From the NCBI RefSeq assembly GCF_013623775.1, contig NZ_JABFAM010000010.1:1-64000 (forward strand): 64,000 bases of DNA, read 5' to 3'. Below, in pieces: positions 23,818 through 33,081 of this stretch (the first letter of the stretch is position 1; every line of letters starts with the position of its first letter). This DNA comes from Rufibacter sp. XAAS-G3-1 (lineage in GTDB: Bacteria > Bacteroidota > Bacteroidia > Cytophagales > Hymenobacteraceae). The notes under the pieces were generated by a model. The model was not told where the DNA came from. It searched no databases and saw nothing but the letters and a program-made list of their open reading frames with translations. The translations under genes and the position numbers were made by a program.

Positions 23818-25053
23818 TTATTCGTACCGGAGCGAATCTATGGGGTCTAGCTTTGACGCTTTGTAGGCCGGGTAGTAGCCTGAGATAAGCCCTACGGTAA
23901 CACAGATGCCCATGCCCACAATCATCCACAGCCAGGGCACAAAAAACTCCCCTTTACCGATGAGCATGGCAATGCCGTTGCCCATTAAGATACCCAGCAC
24001 TATTCCTACCACTCCGCCCAGTACGCAGATGACAATGGCCTCAATCAAGAATTGCAACCGTATCTGTTTAATGGTGGCTCCCAAGGCTTTCCGGATGCCA
24101 ATTTCGCGGGTGCGTTCGGTCACGCTCACCATCATAATGTTCATCAAACCAATAGACGCGCCCAGTAGCGTGATAAAGCCCACCAGAAAACCGCCCGTTT
24201 TCAGGTAGCCCGTGATGTTGTTCAGGGTTTGCTCCACTTCGTCACTGCGGGTAATCTCAAAGGAATCTTCCTGCCCCAACCGGTCTTGCCGCACCTTGCG
24301 CATGATGCCCGTGGCTTCTTCCATGGCAAACGCCAGACTAGAGCCATTTAAAATGGCCGATTTTATCTCAAATGTCAATGGATTTGGTGTAGGAATCTGG
24401 GTAGCCGCTTCCAGCGGAATAATAATGCGCCGGTTGCTGCCGCCGCCGCCCAAACCACCGCCTTCGTTTTTGATTTTGCCAATCACCTTGAACCGCCGGC
24501 CCAACATGATAATGCTCTTTCCTTCGGGACTTTGTTTAGGGAACAGCTTTTCAGCCACTTCTTCCCCAATGATGGCCACCGGGGAACCGTTTTCAATCTC
24601 GGTATTAGAGAAAGGCCGCCCCAGTTCCAGGTCATAGTTTTCATTTACCAGGTAATTCTCATCGCCGCCAATCACGCTCATGTTGGGGTTGGTTTTGATG
24701 CTTCCGGCCTTCACAGACACATTGCCGCTTACCCAGGCAGACAAACTCACGCGGGCTTTGTCGGCCATCAATTCTTTGTACTGCCGAGCCTGGAATTCCG
24801 TAATGTTGGGGTACACCTTGTTCTGCCGTCCGCCCCGTTGTCCGCCGCCGTCCCATTTCTTTTCAATGTCGAAGGAATTGGCCCCTAAGGAGGAAAATGT
24901 GCTGGAAACGGAATACTTGATGCCCTCAATTGCCGTTAGAATACCTACCAAAGACATAATCCCGATGGAGATGATGAGGGCCGTGAGCACCGTGCGGAGC
25001 ATATTGGCTTTGATAGAGCGGAAACCTTCTTTCGTGTTTTCTATAAGATCCAT
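23818..25053 (-). CDS. ABC transporter permease, MacB/FtsX type
   Basis: A 411-aa inner-membrane permease. TM1 is near residues 20-45 ([21 protein letters not shown]), followed by a MacB-type periplasmic domain (about 50-270, with a glycine-rich GGGLGGGG loop near 207), then three C-terminal TMs in the FtsX domain (about 290-400). [14 protein letters not shown] (about 315-328) is the family signature. Such permeases work with a separate ATPase and a membrane-fusion protein in efflux or lipoprotein release; neither partner is adjacent here, so the substrate is open. Confidence 0.88.
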   Translation of the reverse strand: MDLIENTKEGFRSIKANMLRTVLTALIISIGIMSLVGILTAIEGIKYSVSSTFSSLGANSFDIEKKWDGGGQRGGRQNKVYPNITEFQARQYKELMADKARVSLSAWVSGNVSVKAGSIKTNPNMSVIGGDENYLVNENYDLELGRPFSNTEIENGSPVAIIGEEVAEKLFPKQSPEGKSIIMLGRRFKVIGKIKNEGGGLGGGGSNRRIIIPLEAATQIPTPNPLTFEIKSAILNGSSLAFAMEEATGIMRKVRQDRLGQEDSFEITRSDEVEQTLNNITGYLKTGGFLVGFITLLGASIGLMNIMMVSVTERTREIGIRKALGATIKQIRLQFLIEAIVICVLGGVVGIVLGILMGNGIAMLIGKGEFFVPWLWMIVGMGICVTVGLISGYYPAYKASKLDPIDSLRYE

Positions 25054-25181
25054 ATTTTTTGGAGGGCCAGTACCAGAATAGTCTATCAGTCGTAAAAGTG
25101 AGCTCTTTCTTACTGTTATAAAAGTAATGGTTTTCCCGTTTATTGCCCGTTTTTCTTAAATTCGTTCCAAACCGGTTACTA

Positions 25182-26453
25182 ATGAAGACTTTGTCCCGAA
25201 ATTTATTTCTGCTGCTGATCCTTTTGGGGATTTCGCCCGCCAGTTGGGCTTCTTACCTGCTCCTGCCCATGGACGAGTCTCAGAAAAACCATTTAAAGGC
25301 TTATGGGCTAGCGTATTGGGCCCTGCAACGCCAAGTAGAGGTAGAATGGCTCTTGAACTACAAAGGCGGCGCTTTTGCGGTGAAACAGGCAAACCCCATT
25401 GAAAACGAACTGGTGGTGCGTGGTATCAGCTACCAGACCATTTCAGATGCGCAGTACAGCCAGATACTCTCTCAGATTGCCGCCCCAGAGTCTAACATGG
25501 ACGTGATGAAGCTGGAGAAAGCCCCCAAGATTGCCGTGTACTCGCCCAAGTCCAAACAGCCCTGGGACGATGCCGTGACCTTGGTGCTCACCTACGCTGA
25601 GATCCCCTATGACATTATCTATGACCCCGATATTCTGGAAGACAAATTGCCCAAGTACGATTGGCTGCACCTGCACCACGAGGATTTCACCGGCCAGCAC
25701 GGCAAATTCTACACGGCCTTCCGGAACGCCCCCTGGTACCTTGAGCAGAAGCGCGAGGCCGAAGCCACCGCCAAACGGTTCGGGTACTCCAAAGTGCCGC
25801 AGCTGAAAAGTGCCGTGGCCCAGCGCATCCGGGACTTCTGCGCGGGCGGAGGCTTTATGTTTGCCATGTGCTCCGCCACCGACACCTACGATATCGCCCT
25901 AGCCGCCGTAGGTCTGGACATCACCGAAAACATGTTCGACGGCGACCCCTCAGACCCTCAAGCGCAGCAGAAACTGAATTTCAACAACACCTTTGCCTTC
26001 AAAGACTTCACCCTCATCAGAGACCCCTACCACCCTGAGTTCTCCAACATTGACAATTCGCAATTGGAGCGGGGCCTCCGCGAGAACAATGACTTTTTCC
26101 AGCTTTTCACCTACTCGGCGAAGTGGGATCCCATCCCTACCATGCTTACCCAAAACCACGTCAAAACCATCAAAGGGTTCATGGGCCTCACCACCGGTTT
26201 CAAAAAGCGCCTCATCAAATCTGAAGTAGTGGTGATGGGCGAAAACAAGGCCATTGACGAGGCCCGCTACATACACGGCACCTTCGGGAAAGGCACCTGG
26301 ACGTTCTACGGCGGCCATGACCCCGAGGATTACCAGCACTTCGTGGAAGAGGAACCCACAGATTTGGCCTTATACCCCAATTCCCCCGGCTACCGCCTTA
26401 TTCTGAATAACATCTTATTCCCGGCGGCGAAGAAGAAGAAACAGAAGACTTGA
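25182..26453 (+). CDS. Secreted protein of the Bacteroidota family often labelled asparagine synthetase B
   Basis: A 423-aa exported protein (signal peptide to about residue 23, ILLGISPASWA). Conserved segments include PMDESQKNHLKAYG, WLHLHHEDFTGQHGKF, FMFAMCSATDTYDIALAA and FGKGTWTFYGGHDPEDYQH. I see no N-terminal Cys nucleophile and no PP-loop ATP pyrophosphatase motif, so true asparagine synthetase activity is unlikely. The GGGFMFAMCSA and GGHDPEDYQH blocks suggest a class-I glutamine-amidotransferase-like (ThuA-like) fold, by inference. ATG 25182 is chosen because it starts the signal peptide. Real function unknown. Confidence 0.75.
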   Translation: MKTLSRNLFLLLILLGISPASWASYLLLPMDESQKNHLKAYGLAYWALQRQVEVEWLLNYKGGAFAVKQANPIENELVVRGISYQTISDAQYSQILSQIAAPESNMDVMKLEKAPKIAVYSPKSKQPWDDAVTLVLTYAEIPYDIIYDPDILEDKLPKYDWLHLHHEDFTGQHGKFYTAFRNAPWYLEQKREAEATAKRFGYSKVPQLKSAVAQRIRDFCAGGGFMFAMCSATDTYDIALAAVGLDITENMFDGDPSDPQAQQKLNFNNTFAFKDFTLIRDPYHPEFSNIDNSQLERGLRENNDFFQLFTYSAKWDPIPTMLTQNHVKTIKGFMGLTTGFKKRLIKSEVVVMGENKAIDEARYIHGTFGKGTWTFYGGHDPEDYQHFVEEEPTDLALYPNSPGYRLILNNILFPAAKKKKQKT

Positions 26454-26454
26454 T

Positions 26455-26530
26455 TTGGAGATTTGGAGATGTGGAGATTTGAAGATGTGGAGATGAGGTG
26501 ATTTGAAGATTTGAAGATGTGGGGATTGGA
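26455..26530 (+). repeat. GATTTG/AGATGTGG low-complexity tract
   Basis: Irregular tandem units of GATTTGGAGATGTGGA and GATTTGAAGATG begin right at the stop of the preceding gene. An inverted counterpart, CTCATCTTCACATCTCCTCATC, lies at 27228-27250. Confidence 0.7.
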
Positions 26531-26533
26531 TAA

Positions 26534-26589
26534 ATGCAGAGGGGTTTTGGGGCTGTTTTTGTAAAAACAGCCCCAAAACCCCTCTGCAT
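26534..26589. repeat. Family-A palindrome (A8), perfect
   Basis: ATGCAGAGGGGTTTTGGGG / CCCCAAAACCCCTCTGCAT with a CTGTTTTTGTAAAAACAG centre: a perfect 56-base palindrome. The outer ATGCAGAGGGG arm is specific to this locus. Confidence 0.9.
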
Positions 26590-26699
26590 TTTAAGCAAAA
26601 TGCCTTCGTTTATTTTATGTGACCAGCAGCAAGGATCTGGCTTTGATTTGAAGCTTTTACAGGTTGCTTGTCATTCAGGAGCGCGCACCCTATTCACTG

Positions 26700-26793
26700 A
26701 TGTTGCGCCCTCCTGCTGGTGGTTCCCGGCGAGTCTGGAGACTCGCTTCATCCCCTGGCGCGAGACTGGAGTCTCGCGCCTGCGCTTTGGAAC
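26700..26793 (-). repeat. Family-C repeat, reverse orientation
   Basis: On the minus strand: GGCGCGAGACTCCAGTCTCG, GGGGATGAAGCGAGTCTCCAG, then GACTCGCCGGGAACCACCAGC. It matches the C part of the A-B-C blocks at 4985, 33237 and 60421, but here it stands without B. Confidence 0.7.
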
Positions 26794-26871
26794 AGCCAGC
26801 TTCCATGATGCCGCCTGTTCCAAAGACCTCGTAGTGCGCGCAGCTCCTACGAGTGTCTAGGCGGCCATTGC

Positions 26872-26909
26872 CGTTTTCAGGCTGTTTTCGCCAAAACAGC
26901 CTGAAAACG
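26872..26909. repeat. Family-A palindrome (A9)
   Basis: Perfect palindrome CGTTTTCAGGCTGTTTT / AAAACAGCCTGAAAACG with a CGCC loop. Confidence 0.9.
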
Positions 26910-27017
26910 CCGAGGCAAAGGGAGGATGTCTGTACCCGCCGAAAGAAAACCATAGAAAGCAACGCCTCCCGGTGACCAGGTATTGCCTCTACCGGTATGC
27001 AATAATTACGGTTTCCA

Positions 27018-27055
27018 CGTTTTGAGCCCGTTTTCTGCAAAACAGCTTCAAAACG
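27018..27055. repeat. Family-A palindrome (A10), imperfect
   Basis: CGTTTTGAGCCCGTTTT / AAAACAGCTTCAAAACG, the same core with mismatches in the middle of the arms. Confidence 0.75.
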
Positions 27056-27251
27056 CATCAGCGGGGCTCCCCTCTCCGCGGGAGAGGGGCTGGGGGTGAG
27101 GTCTCTTTCTGCGGAAGCGTTTTACCATTTGTGCACAAGATCCTCCCAAGATGACAGAAAGAAAGGAAAGTGCTTAAAAGTTTGCACCCCGCAACCTGCT
27201 CTACTTTAATCAGTTAAAATTTTATCCCTCATCTTCACATCTCCTCATCAC

Positions 27252-27845
27252 CTAATGTATCCTGTCTGGCCGGTGCTCCAGGTTGGCGATAATGTTGGCT
27301 TCAATCTCCAGTAGTTCCTGTAGGCGGGCGTCTACTACTTCTTTGGGCATGTATTCTTTGGCCAGCTTCACAAAGCTCACGTAGTGGCTTGCCTCTGACA
27401 CCATCAGTTCATAGTAGAATTTCTGCAGGTCTTCGTCTTGCAGGTTCTTCCAGAGTAGCTTGAAACGTTCGCAGGAACGAGCCTCTATGAGGGCGTTTAC
27501 CAGCAGATGATCCATGAGCTGGCGTTCGCGCTTGTCGCCTTTCCTAATGTGTTTGCTGAGTTGCACCACGTATTCATCGGGCCGGTTGCGTCCTAGTTCA
27601 TAACCGCGCTTCTTCAGTTCTTCCAGTACCCGCTCAAAGTGGCTCCACTCCTCGGCCACCAAGGCGGTCATTTCCTCTACCAATTTGGTTTTATCGGGGT
27701 ACTTCACAATCAGGGAAATGCCAGACGTGGCGGCTTTCTGCTCACAATAGGCATGGTCTACCAGAATATCCTGAATGTTCATCTCCGCGATGTTCACCCA
27801 CCGGGGATCTGTAGGAAGCTGTAGTTTTAAGATTGATTTCGCCAC
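27252..27845 (-). CDS. miaE: tRNA-(ms2io6A37)-hydroxylase-like protein MiaE
   Basis: A 197-aa all-helical, ferritin-like di-iron protein. Carboxylate/histidine ligands are suggested by DHAYCEQKAA (about 30-39), EEWSHFERVLEEL (66-78), EARSCERFKLL (116-126) and ELMVSEASHYVSF (145-157). MiaE hydroxylates ms2i6A37 on tRNAs, the step after MiaB, which is encoded at 34.9 kb here. Length matches the family. It lies alone on the minus strand between repeat-rich gaps, so it is probably monocistronic. Confidence 0.88.
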   Translation of the reverse strand: MAKSILKLQLPTDPRWVNIAEMNIQDILVDHAYCEQKAATSGISLIVKYPDKTKLVEEMTALVAEEWSHFERVLEELKKRGYELGRNRPDEYVVQLSKHIRKGDKRERQLMDHLLVNALIEARSCERFKLLWKNLQDEDLQKFYYELMVSEASHYVSFVKLAKEYMPKEVVDARLQELLEIEANIIANLEHRPDRIH

Positions 27846-27854
27846 TTTTTTAGG

Positions 27855-28110
27855 TGTGAAGATGAGATGATGAGGAGATTTGGAGATTTGAAGATGTGAA
27901 GATGAGAAGATGTGAAGATTTGGAGATGATTGGAAGGAAGTTAGGGTATTATTCTCTTTGGCCTTCTATGGCGCGGAAGTTACTTCCGTGGCTTGAGAAG
28001 GCAGAAAGTCACGGAAGTAACTTCCGCGCCATAGCATGGAGACTTTCCTCTTCACATCTTCAAATTCCCACATCTTCTCATCTTCAAATCTTCTCATCTT
28101 CAAATCTAAA
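27855..28110. repeat. Nested inverted repeat between miaE and the porin gene
   Basis: The outer arms are low-complexity tracts: GAGGAGATTTGGAGATTTG-type (27868-27928) and its inverse CTTCAAATCTTCTCATC-type (28040-28110). Inside is a perfect 25-bp inverted repeat, 27966-27990 with 28010-28034 (CTATGGCGCGGAAGTTAC... / ...GTAACTTCCGCGCCATAG). Confidence 0.8.
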
Positions 28111-28113
28111 AAA

Positions 28114-30084
28114 CTAATCATAGAAGTTCCACTGCAGGCCAAAGATGAAGCTGAAGGGGTTGGCCAGGTAGTACGGGGTGGTAAAGTAGCCGGGTTCCCA
28201 GGCGCTGGTCACGGTGTTGATGTTACTCAGTTTCAGGAAGAGGTTCACCGTCTTGATATCGGTATTCAGGTAAAGATCCAGCGTGGGATAACGGTTGACC
28301 AGGAAGCGGTTCTGCAGGTGAAACTGCTGGGTGACAGGCATGTAGCCATCGGCGTAGTATTCAGAATGCCAGTTCATCTCCAGTCCGGTCTGCACATGGA
28401 TGGCTCCTTTGAAGAGCGGCCCCTGCACATAGGCTTTGGAATTGACGTACCATTCCGGCATCCGGATGACATCTTCCCCGTTCACTTTGTTGTAGTAAAC
28501 GGTGTTGTCAAAGACGAATGACTTGACCTTGAACCTATACCGAAGGCTGGCCTGCACCAGATTGGTGTTGCCGGTTTCCTGCGCCGGAGTAGCCCACAGG
28601 GTTTTGCCACTTTCCAGGGAATCACGGTAGTACACGTAGTTCCGGAGATTGGTAAACTGAAGCTGGGCATTGAGGTAATGGTTCTTGTAGCCAGCCTCCA
28701 GCGAGGCGGCCGTCTGGTTGGCCTGGGTGTTCTCAAAATCTTTGAACCACTCGTAATGGTTACTGATGAAAACCCGCTGCAACAACGTTGGGGAATACGA
28801 GATTCGGGTTTGCCGAAGCGTCAGGAACTTGTAGCGGGCCTGGGCATTGATCCGGTAATCGCCGCCGCCAATCTGGAGCTCCGCATCTGTGGTGACATAG
28901 ATGTCGTTCTTCAGCCGGAACTGCGCCTCTCCGCCAATAAAGTTGTCGGCGATGGTTCTTTTTACCCGGTCAACTCTGTAGAGCAACGTATCTTCCTGCC
29001 CGGTTCTGTCTTGCACATCCACGGCTTCGGCGGTCACTTCATAAGAACCGTCGCGGCGTTTGGCGTAGGCGCGGTACACGAACAGACGGCCGCTGCCCAT
29101 GACCCCAAACGTGTTCTCTATCTGTTTAAAGTAAGAATCATCATACGTACGGGCAGAATCTAACCGCACGGCAGGGTAGAAATTCACGGTTCGCCTGCTG
29201 GCACTGCCCGTTCCTGCGGTTTCATAGGTCAATGTTTCATCAGAATATTCATTATGCTGTGAATGCACATCAACGGTATGGTACAACTGCAGTCCCGGCC
29301 CTAACAGCTTGTACCATTGGGTGGCACGGAAATTACTGCGTCTTTCTCCAGACGCGGCAGTCACCAACCAGACGTCTTCTTCTTTGTAGTCAAAAAGATT
29401 TGCCCTGGTGTTGCCCGCTTGTGGTCTGATGCCGCCTAATTCAATCTGTTCATGGCTGGTCTGGCTGAAGTTAGCCATTAAACGGTACCGGTCGTTCTTG
29501 CTGTAATAATGCGTGAAGGCCTGCAACCCATAGTGGCTCAGAAAAGCGTCTCTGCCGGGGCCCGGGCTGCCAAACTGCCGCTCCGCCCCCAGGCGTTCAT
29601 AGCCAAGGCCCACGTTCCAGTTAGCGGAAACATTGCGCGTATGCTTCGCCCGGAAGACCTGCTCCCCCAAACTCCCCTGCATGTAGTTCAGGAACGTGAA
29701 AGGCGATTTGGTATCATAGTACGGCAAAGTGGCCGGGTTGACCGCATACGGGTCAAAGGCGTTTCGGCCCAGCCGGTTGCCCAGGGTGGTGGGCATCCGC
29801 CAGAAAAGCGGCTGCGAGGCAGTCCCCACGTTGCCCAGGTTCTGCTGCAGCGTAGTATCATAGTACCAGTGCCGGAAATTCTGCAGATTGGTGAGCGAGG
29901 TATCTATACGCGCTGGGGTGAGGTTCCCTTTGAAGACATCTGCCTCATACAGCACCATAGTGGTGGCCGAACCATAAATGGCTTTGGTGGAGTCATTCAG
30001 GATTTGCGCAGAAGCCTGCCGGGCGCAAATACCCAGCCCCATCACAAAAGCCGCAGCTAAAAATTTCTTATACGTCACGTTCAA
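28114..30084 (-). CDS. Putative porin (Porin_10 family)
   Basis: A 656-aa outer-membrane protein with a signal peptide to about residue 26 (ARQASAQ), early ILNDSTKAIYGSATTMVLYEADVFKG and long beta-strand-rich barrel repeats ending FIFGLQWNFYD, an aromatic C-terminus. It matches the putative porin family common in Bacteroidota. It starts with TTG at 30084 (alternative GTG 30078); TTGA overlaps the lpxK stop TGA, so it is translationally coupled behind lpxK, and both serve the outer membrane. Which solute passes is unknown. Confidence 0.82.
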   Translation of the reverse strand: MNVTYKKFLAAAFVMGLGICARQASAQILNDSTKAIYGSATTMVLYEADVFKGNLTPARIDTSLTNLQNFRHWYYDTTLQQNLGNVGTASQPLFWRMPTTLGNRLGRNAFDPYAVNPATLPYYDTKSPFTFLNYMQGSLGEQVFRAKHTRNVSANWNVGLGYERLGAERQFGSPGPGRDAFLSHYGLQAFTHYYSKNDRYRLMANFSQTSHEQIELGGIRPQAGNTRANLFDYKEEDVWLVTAASGERRSNFRATQWYKLLGPGLQLYHTVDVHSQHNEYSDETLTYETAGTGSASRRTVNFYPAVRLDSARTYDDSYFKQIENTFGVMGSGRLFVYRAYAKRRDGSYEVTAEAVDVQDRTGQEDTLLYRVDRVKRTIADNFIGGEAQFRLKNDIYVTTDAELQIGGGDYRINAQARYKFLTLRQTRISYSPTLLQRVFISNHYEWFKDFENTQANQTAASLEAGYKNHYLNAQLQFTNLRNYVYYRDSLESGKTLWATPAQETGNTNLVQASLRYRFKVKSFVFDNTVYYNKVNGEDVIRMPEWYVNSKAYVQGPLFKGAIHVQTGLEMNWHSEYYADGYMPVTQQFHLQNRFLVNRYPTLDLYLNTDIKTVNLFLKLSNINTVTSAWEPGYFTTPYYLANPFSFIFGLQWNFYD

Positions 30085-31157
30085 AAGTAAGCATTAAAAT
30101 CTGAACCCGCCTGGGGTAGCCATCCTCTAACGGTATCATCAAAGGAAGGAACCTGCGGGGCAAAGGCATTGGTAATAGGCACATAGAAAACCGGGTAATC
30201 ACGCCAGCGCGATTCCAGCGCGGGTGCCTGCCATTTCACGGCGTCTTTCTGCGTCATGAGAATACTCACCTCTGGGTCTTGCAAGGAAGTATAAAAGGAA
30301 ATTACCTCCTCAACCCGCTCTGCGGTGACCGCCGCATGGTCTGGCCACTCAAAATGCCGTACCAGCTCCGCTCCCGTTTTCTGCAAGTGCCGTACCAGCG
30401 GTTGCGCATTGGCAATGCCCGTCACCAAAATCAACCTTTTCCCTAACGTTTTCCCTCTCCCAACCGGTACAGCCGGGGCGTAGACTATTTGCGAGAAAAA
30501 TAGGGGGGTAGCCGGAGCAGTATACTGTTGCACCTGCTGCCGTATAATCGCTTGCTGCTCAGCCGTCACATTCTCTGGGCATTTGGTGACCACCACGGCA
30601 TCTGCCCTGGTGGCTCCGGTTCTGGGTTCCCGCAAAAGGCCCACAGGCAGCAGGTAATCCTGCGTGAACAGACAGCTGAAATCAGTGAGCAGCAGATAGT
30701 GAGAAGCTTTGACGGCCCTATGCTGAAAAGCATCATCCAGCAGAATCACCTCCAGCTCTGGGAAGAGGTGCAGCAATTGCTGTATTCCCAGCGCCCGCTT
30801 CTCGCAAACCGCTACTTTCACCTGGGGCAGGCTTTGGGTGTATTGGAAAGGTTCATCGCCCAGCGAGGTTGCCGTGGCCTGGGCATCTGCCAAAACAAAG
30901 CCTTTGGTGGCTCGTTTATAGCCCCGGCTCAGGATGGCGATGTTTCTGGGCTGCAAGAGCCGCGCCAAGTATTCAACCTGCGGGGTTTTGCCGGTGCCGC
31001 CCACGCTCAGGTTTCCCACACAAATCACCGGAATGGGTGCCTGATAGACACCAAAGACCTCCTTTTCGTATAAGGTATTGCGTGTCCGCACAATGCCTTC
31101 GTACAGCAAGGCGAACGGATACAGCGGGTAACGAAGGACAGACGACAGAGCGGGCAT
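30081..31157 (-). CDS. lpxK: Tetraacyldisaccharide 4'-kinase LpxK
   Basis: A 358-aa membrane-associated kinase that phosphorylates the lipid A disaccharide at 4' to give lipid IVA. The Walker A motif GNLSVGGTGKTP lies at residues 48-59, and RGYKR, SLGDEPF and the LLDDAFQHR block follow in the family order. The start is ATG 31157 (MPALSSVLRYP); the frame stays open to 31610, but that extension is antisense to the Nif3-like gene and unlike LpxK. It overlaps the porin start by four bases. The 60-bp gap to the divergent Nif3-like gene must hold both promoters. Confidence 0.93.
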   Translation of the reverse strand: MPALSSVLRYPLYPFALLYEGIVRTRNTLYEKEVFGVYQAPIPVICVGNLSVGGTGKTPQVEYLARLLQPRNIAILSRGYKRATKGFVLADAQATATSLGDEPFQYTQSLPQVKVAVCEKRALGIQQLLHLFPELEVILLDDAFQHRAVKASHYLLLTDFSCLFTQDYLLPVGLLREPRTGATRADAVVVTKCPENVTAEQQAIIRQQVQQYTAPATPLFFSQIVYAPAVPVGRGKTLGKRLILVTGIANAQPLVRHLQKTGAELVRHFEWPDHAAVTAERVEEVISFYTSLQDPEVSILMTQKDAVKWQAPALESRWRDYPVFYVPITNAFAPQVPSFDDTVRGWLPQAGSDFNAYF

Positions 31158-31217
31158 GGCCTGCAAAAGTACACGAAATTTAGCTTTCTTTGCCCTCCAC
31201 GGCTTTAAACCTATAGA

Positions 31218-32315
31218 ATGACCCAGATAAAGGAAGTAGTACAGGTACTGGAGCGCTACGCCCCACCCGCCTATCAGGAACCGTATGACAATGCCCTGCT
31301 CCAGATCGGAGACCCGAACGCAACCGTGACAGGCGTTCTGGTAACCCTGGATTGTACCCTGGAAGTAGTGGAAGAAGCGGTAGAACGGGGCTGTAACCTC
31401 ATTGTGGCCCACCACCCGGTCATCTTCAAACCACTGAAAAGCCTGACCGGGAAAACGCCCGTAGAACGTATTTTGTTGAAAGCACTGCTGCACCAGATAG
31501 CTATTTTTGCCTGCCATACCAATCTGGACCACGTACACAACGGTGTCAACGCCAAACTCTGCGAGAAATTGGGCATCCTCAACCCCAAAGTTCTGGCCCC
31601 CAAAACGCAACTGCTGACCAAACTGGAGACTTACGTGCCCTTAGAGGACACCGAGAAAGTCCTGGCCGCGCTTCACCAGGCCGGGGCCGGACAGATTGGC
31701 GAGTACACCGACTGCAGTTTCCGGGTAACGGGTACCGGCCGGTTCACCCCTTCGGCCCAAGCCAACCCGCACATAGGCGAGCCCTGCCAAACCGAGGAAA
31801 CCATTGAAAACAAAATTGAGGTGATTTTCCCCACCTTCAAGCAGCACCAAATCATGCGGGCTTTGTTCAAAGCCCACCCGTATGAAGAAGTGGCGCATTA
31901 TATAGTAGCGCTGCAGAACGAGAACCAGGAAGTGGGCGCGGGCATGGTGGGCGAACTGGAAGAAGCCCTTTCCGCAGAGGAATTTGTGCAGCACGTAAAG
32001 GAGAAGTTACAGATCAGCACCTTCCGGCACACGGCCTGGCCGCAGAAGCCCATCCAGAGAATTGCGGTGTGCGGCGGGGCCGGAAGCTTTCTCATCAGGC
32101 AGGCCAAAGCGGCCGGGGCCGATGTTTTTCTAACCGCCGATCTGAAGTACCATGAGTTCTTTGAGGCCACCCCGCACCTGGCCCTGGTAGATGTAGGACA
32201 TTATGAAAGCGAAGTTTACACGAAGGAGCTTTTTTATGATATACTTACAAAATCTTTTCCTAATTTTGCAGTCGATTTGTCCTATACTGAAACAAATCCC
32301 GTAAGACACAGCTAA
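31218..32315 (+). CDS. Nif3-like dinuclear metal centre protein
   Basis: A 365-aa member of the Nif3/YbgI/YqfO family, which forms hexameric toroids. Metal ligands appear as AHHPVIF (H65, H66), CHTNLDH (H100, D104) and, near the C-terminus, DVGHYESE. A central PII-like insertion (about residues 125-240, VPLEDTEKVLAALHQAGAGQIGEYTDCSF...) marks the long YqfO type. Sometimes annotated as GTP cyclohydrolase I type 2, but the biochemical role is unsettled. It precedes the zinc-ribbon gene by 7 bases, clearly one operon. Confidence 0.9.
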   Translation: MTQIKEVVQVLERYAPPAYQEPYDNALLQIGDPNATVTGVLVTLDCTLEVVEEAVERGCNLIVAHHPVIFKPLKSLTGKTPVERILLKALLHQIAIFACHTNLDHVHNGVNAKLCEKLGILNPKVLAPKTQLLTKLETYVPLEDTEKVLAALHQAGAGQIGEYTDCSFRVTGTGRFTPSAQANPHIGEPCQTEETIENKIEVIFPTFKQHQIMRALFKAHPYEEVAHYIVALQNENQEVGAGMVGELEEALSAEEFVQHVKEKLQISTFRHTAWPQKPIQRIAVCGGAGSFLIRQAKAAGADVFLTADLKYHEFFEATPHLALVDVGHYESEVYTKELFYDILTKSFPNFAVDLSYTETNPVRHS

Positions 32316-32322
32316 ATAATAC

Positions 32323-33060
32323 ATGGAAAGTACCGTAGCAAGTAAGTTAGAAGCACTTCTAAGACTTCAGAGCTTAGATTCTGAATTGGACAAAATTCTA
32401 CAAATTAGAGGCGACCTTCCAGAAGAAGTTCGTGACCTGGAAGATGAGATTGCCGGCTACCAAGTACGCGTGAGCAAATTTGATGATGAGATCGCTGAGT
32501 TGCAGCAGTCCATCGCCAGCCGCAAACAAGGCATCAAAGACGCTGAGAAACTGATCAAGAAATACGAAGAGCAACAGGAGAACGTCCGCAATAACCGCGA
32601 GTTTGACGCCATCACCAAAGAGATTGAGCTTCAGAAACTGGAAATCCAGATCAACGAGAAGAAAATCCGCGAGGCGAATTTCCAGATAGAGCAGAAAAAC
32701 CAGGACATCCAGGAAATCAAGAACCGCCTGGAAGAGCGCCAGAAAGACCTGAACACCAAAAACGGGGAACTTCAGGTAATGGTGAACGAAAGCGAGGAAG
32801 AAGAACGCCGCCTGAACAAGGAAAAAGAAGAAGCGAAATCACACATTGAAGAGCGCCTTCTCTTCGCCTACAACCGCATCCGCAAAAACGTACGCAACGG
32901 CCTGGCCGTGGTAACCGTGAAGCGTGACGCCTGCGGCGGATGTTTCAACACCGTCCCCCCCCAACGCCAGTCAGACATTGCCGCCCACAAGAAAATCACC
33001 GTTTGTGAGCACTGTGGCCGTATCCTAGCTGATGTAGACCAGAAGGCAGTCATTCAATAA
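32323..33060 (+). CDS. Coiled-coil protein with C4-type zinc ribbon
   Basis: A 245-aa cytoplasmic protein. Residues about 10-180 form a long alpha-helical coiled-coil hairpin rich in Glu, Lys and Gln; the C-terminus has a zinc ribbon, CGGCFNTVPPQ (about 205-215) and CEHCGRIL (about 227-234). The family is typically encoded next to the Nif3-like gene, as here (7-base gap). Nucleic-acid or tRNA-related roles have been suggested for relatives; no specific function is established. A terminator follows. Confidence 0.88.
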   Translation: MESTVASKLEALLRLQSLDSELDKILQIRGDLPEEVRDLEDEIAGYQVRVSKFDDEIAELQQSIASRKQGIKDAEKLIKKYEEQQENVRNNREFDAITKEIELQKLEIQINEKKIREANFQIEQKNQDIQEIKNRLEERQKDLNTKNGELQVMVNESEEEERRLNKEKEEAKSHIEERLLFAYNRIRKNVRNGLAVVTVKRDACGGCFNTVPPQRQSDIAAHKKITVCEHCGRILADVDQKAVIQ

Positions 33061-33081
33061 CATCAAGTAACTTCTAGTGGG

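Larger units (their letters stand above)
26454..27251. other. Repeat-filled 800-bp gap
   Basis: No gene is visible. It contains GATTTGAAGATG low-complexity DNA (26455-26530), three family-A palindromes, a reversed family-C copy, a CCTCGTAG...CTACGAG hairpin near 26827-26852, a CCCCTCTCCGCGGGAGAGGGG hairpin near 27068, and half of a family-E element near 27130-27160. Confidence 0.7.

Noticed and set aside
23906-24637. Plus-strand frames of 100-141 codons over the ABC permease
   Set aside because: They are antisense shadows of the permease gene without domains.
25182-26453. Asparagine synthetase B as the function
   Set aside because: No glutaminase Cys at residue 2 and no PP-loop; the protein is exported, which does not suit the cytosolic reaction.
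31157-31610. N-terminal extension of lpxK to 31610
   Set aside because: The extension is antisense to the Nif3-like gene and unlike any LpxK; the family N-terminus begins at 31157.
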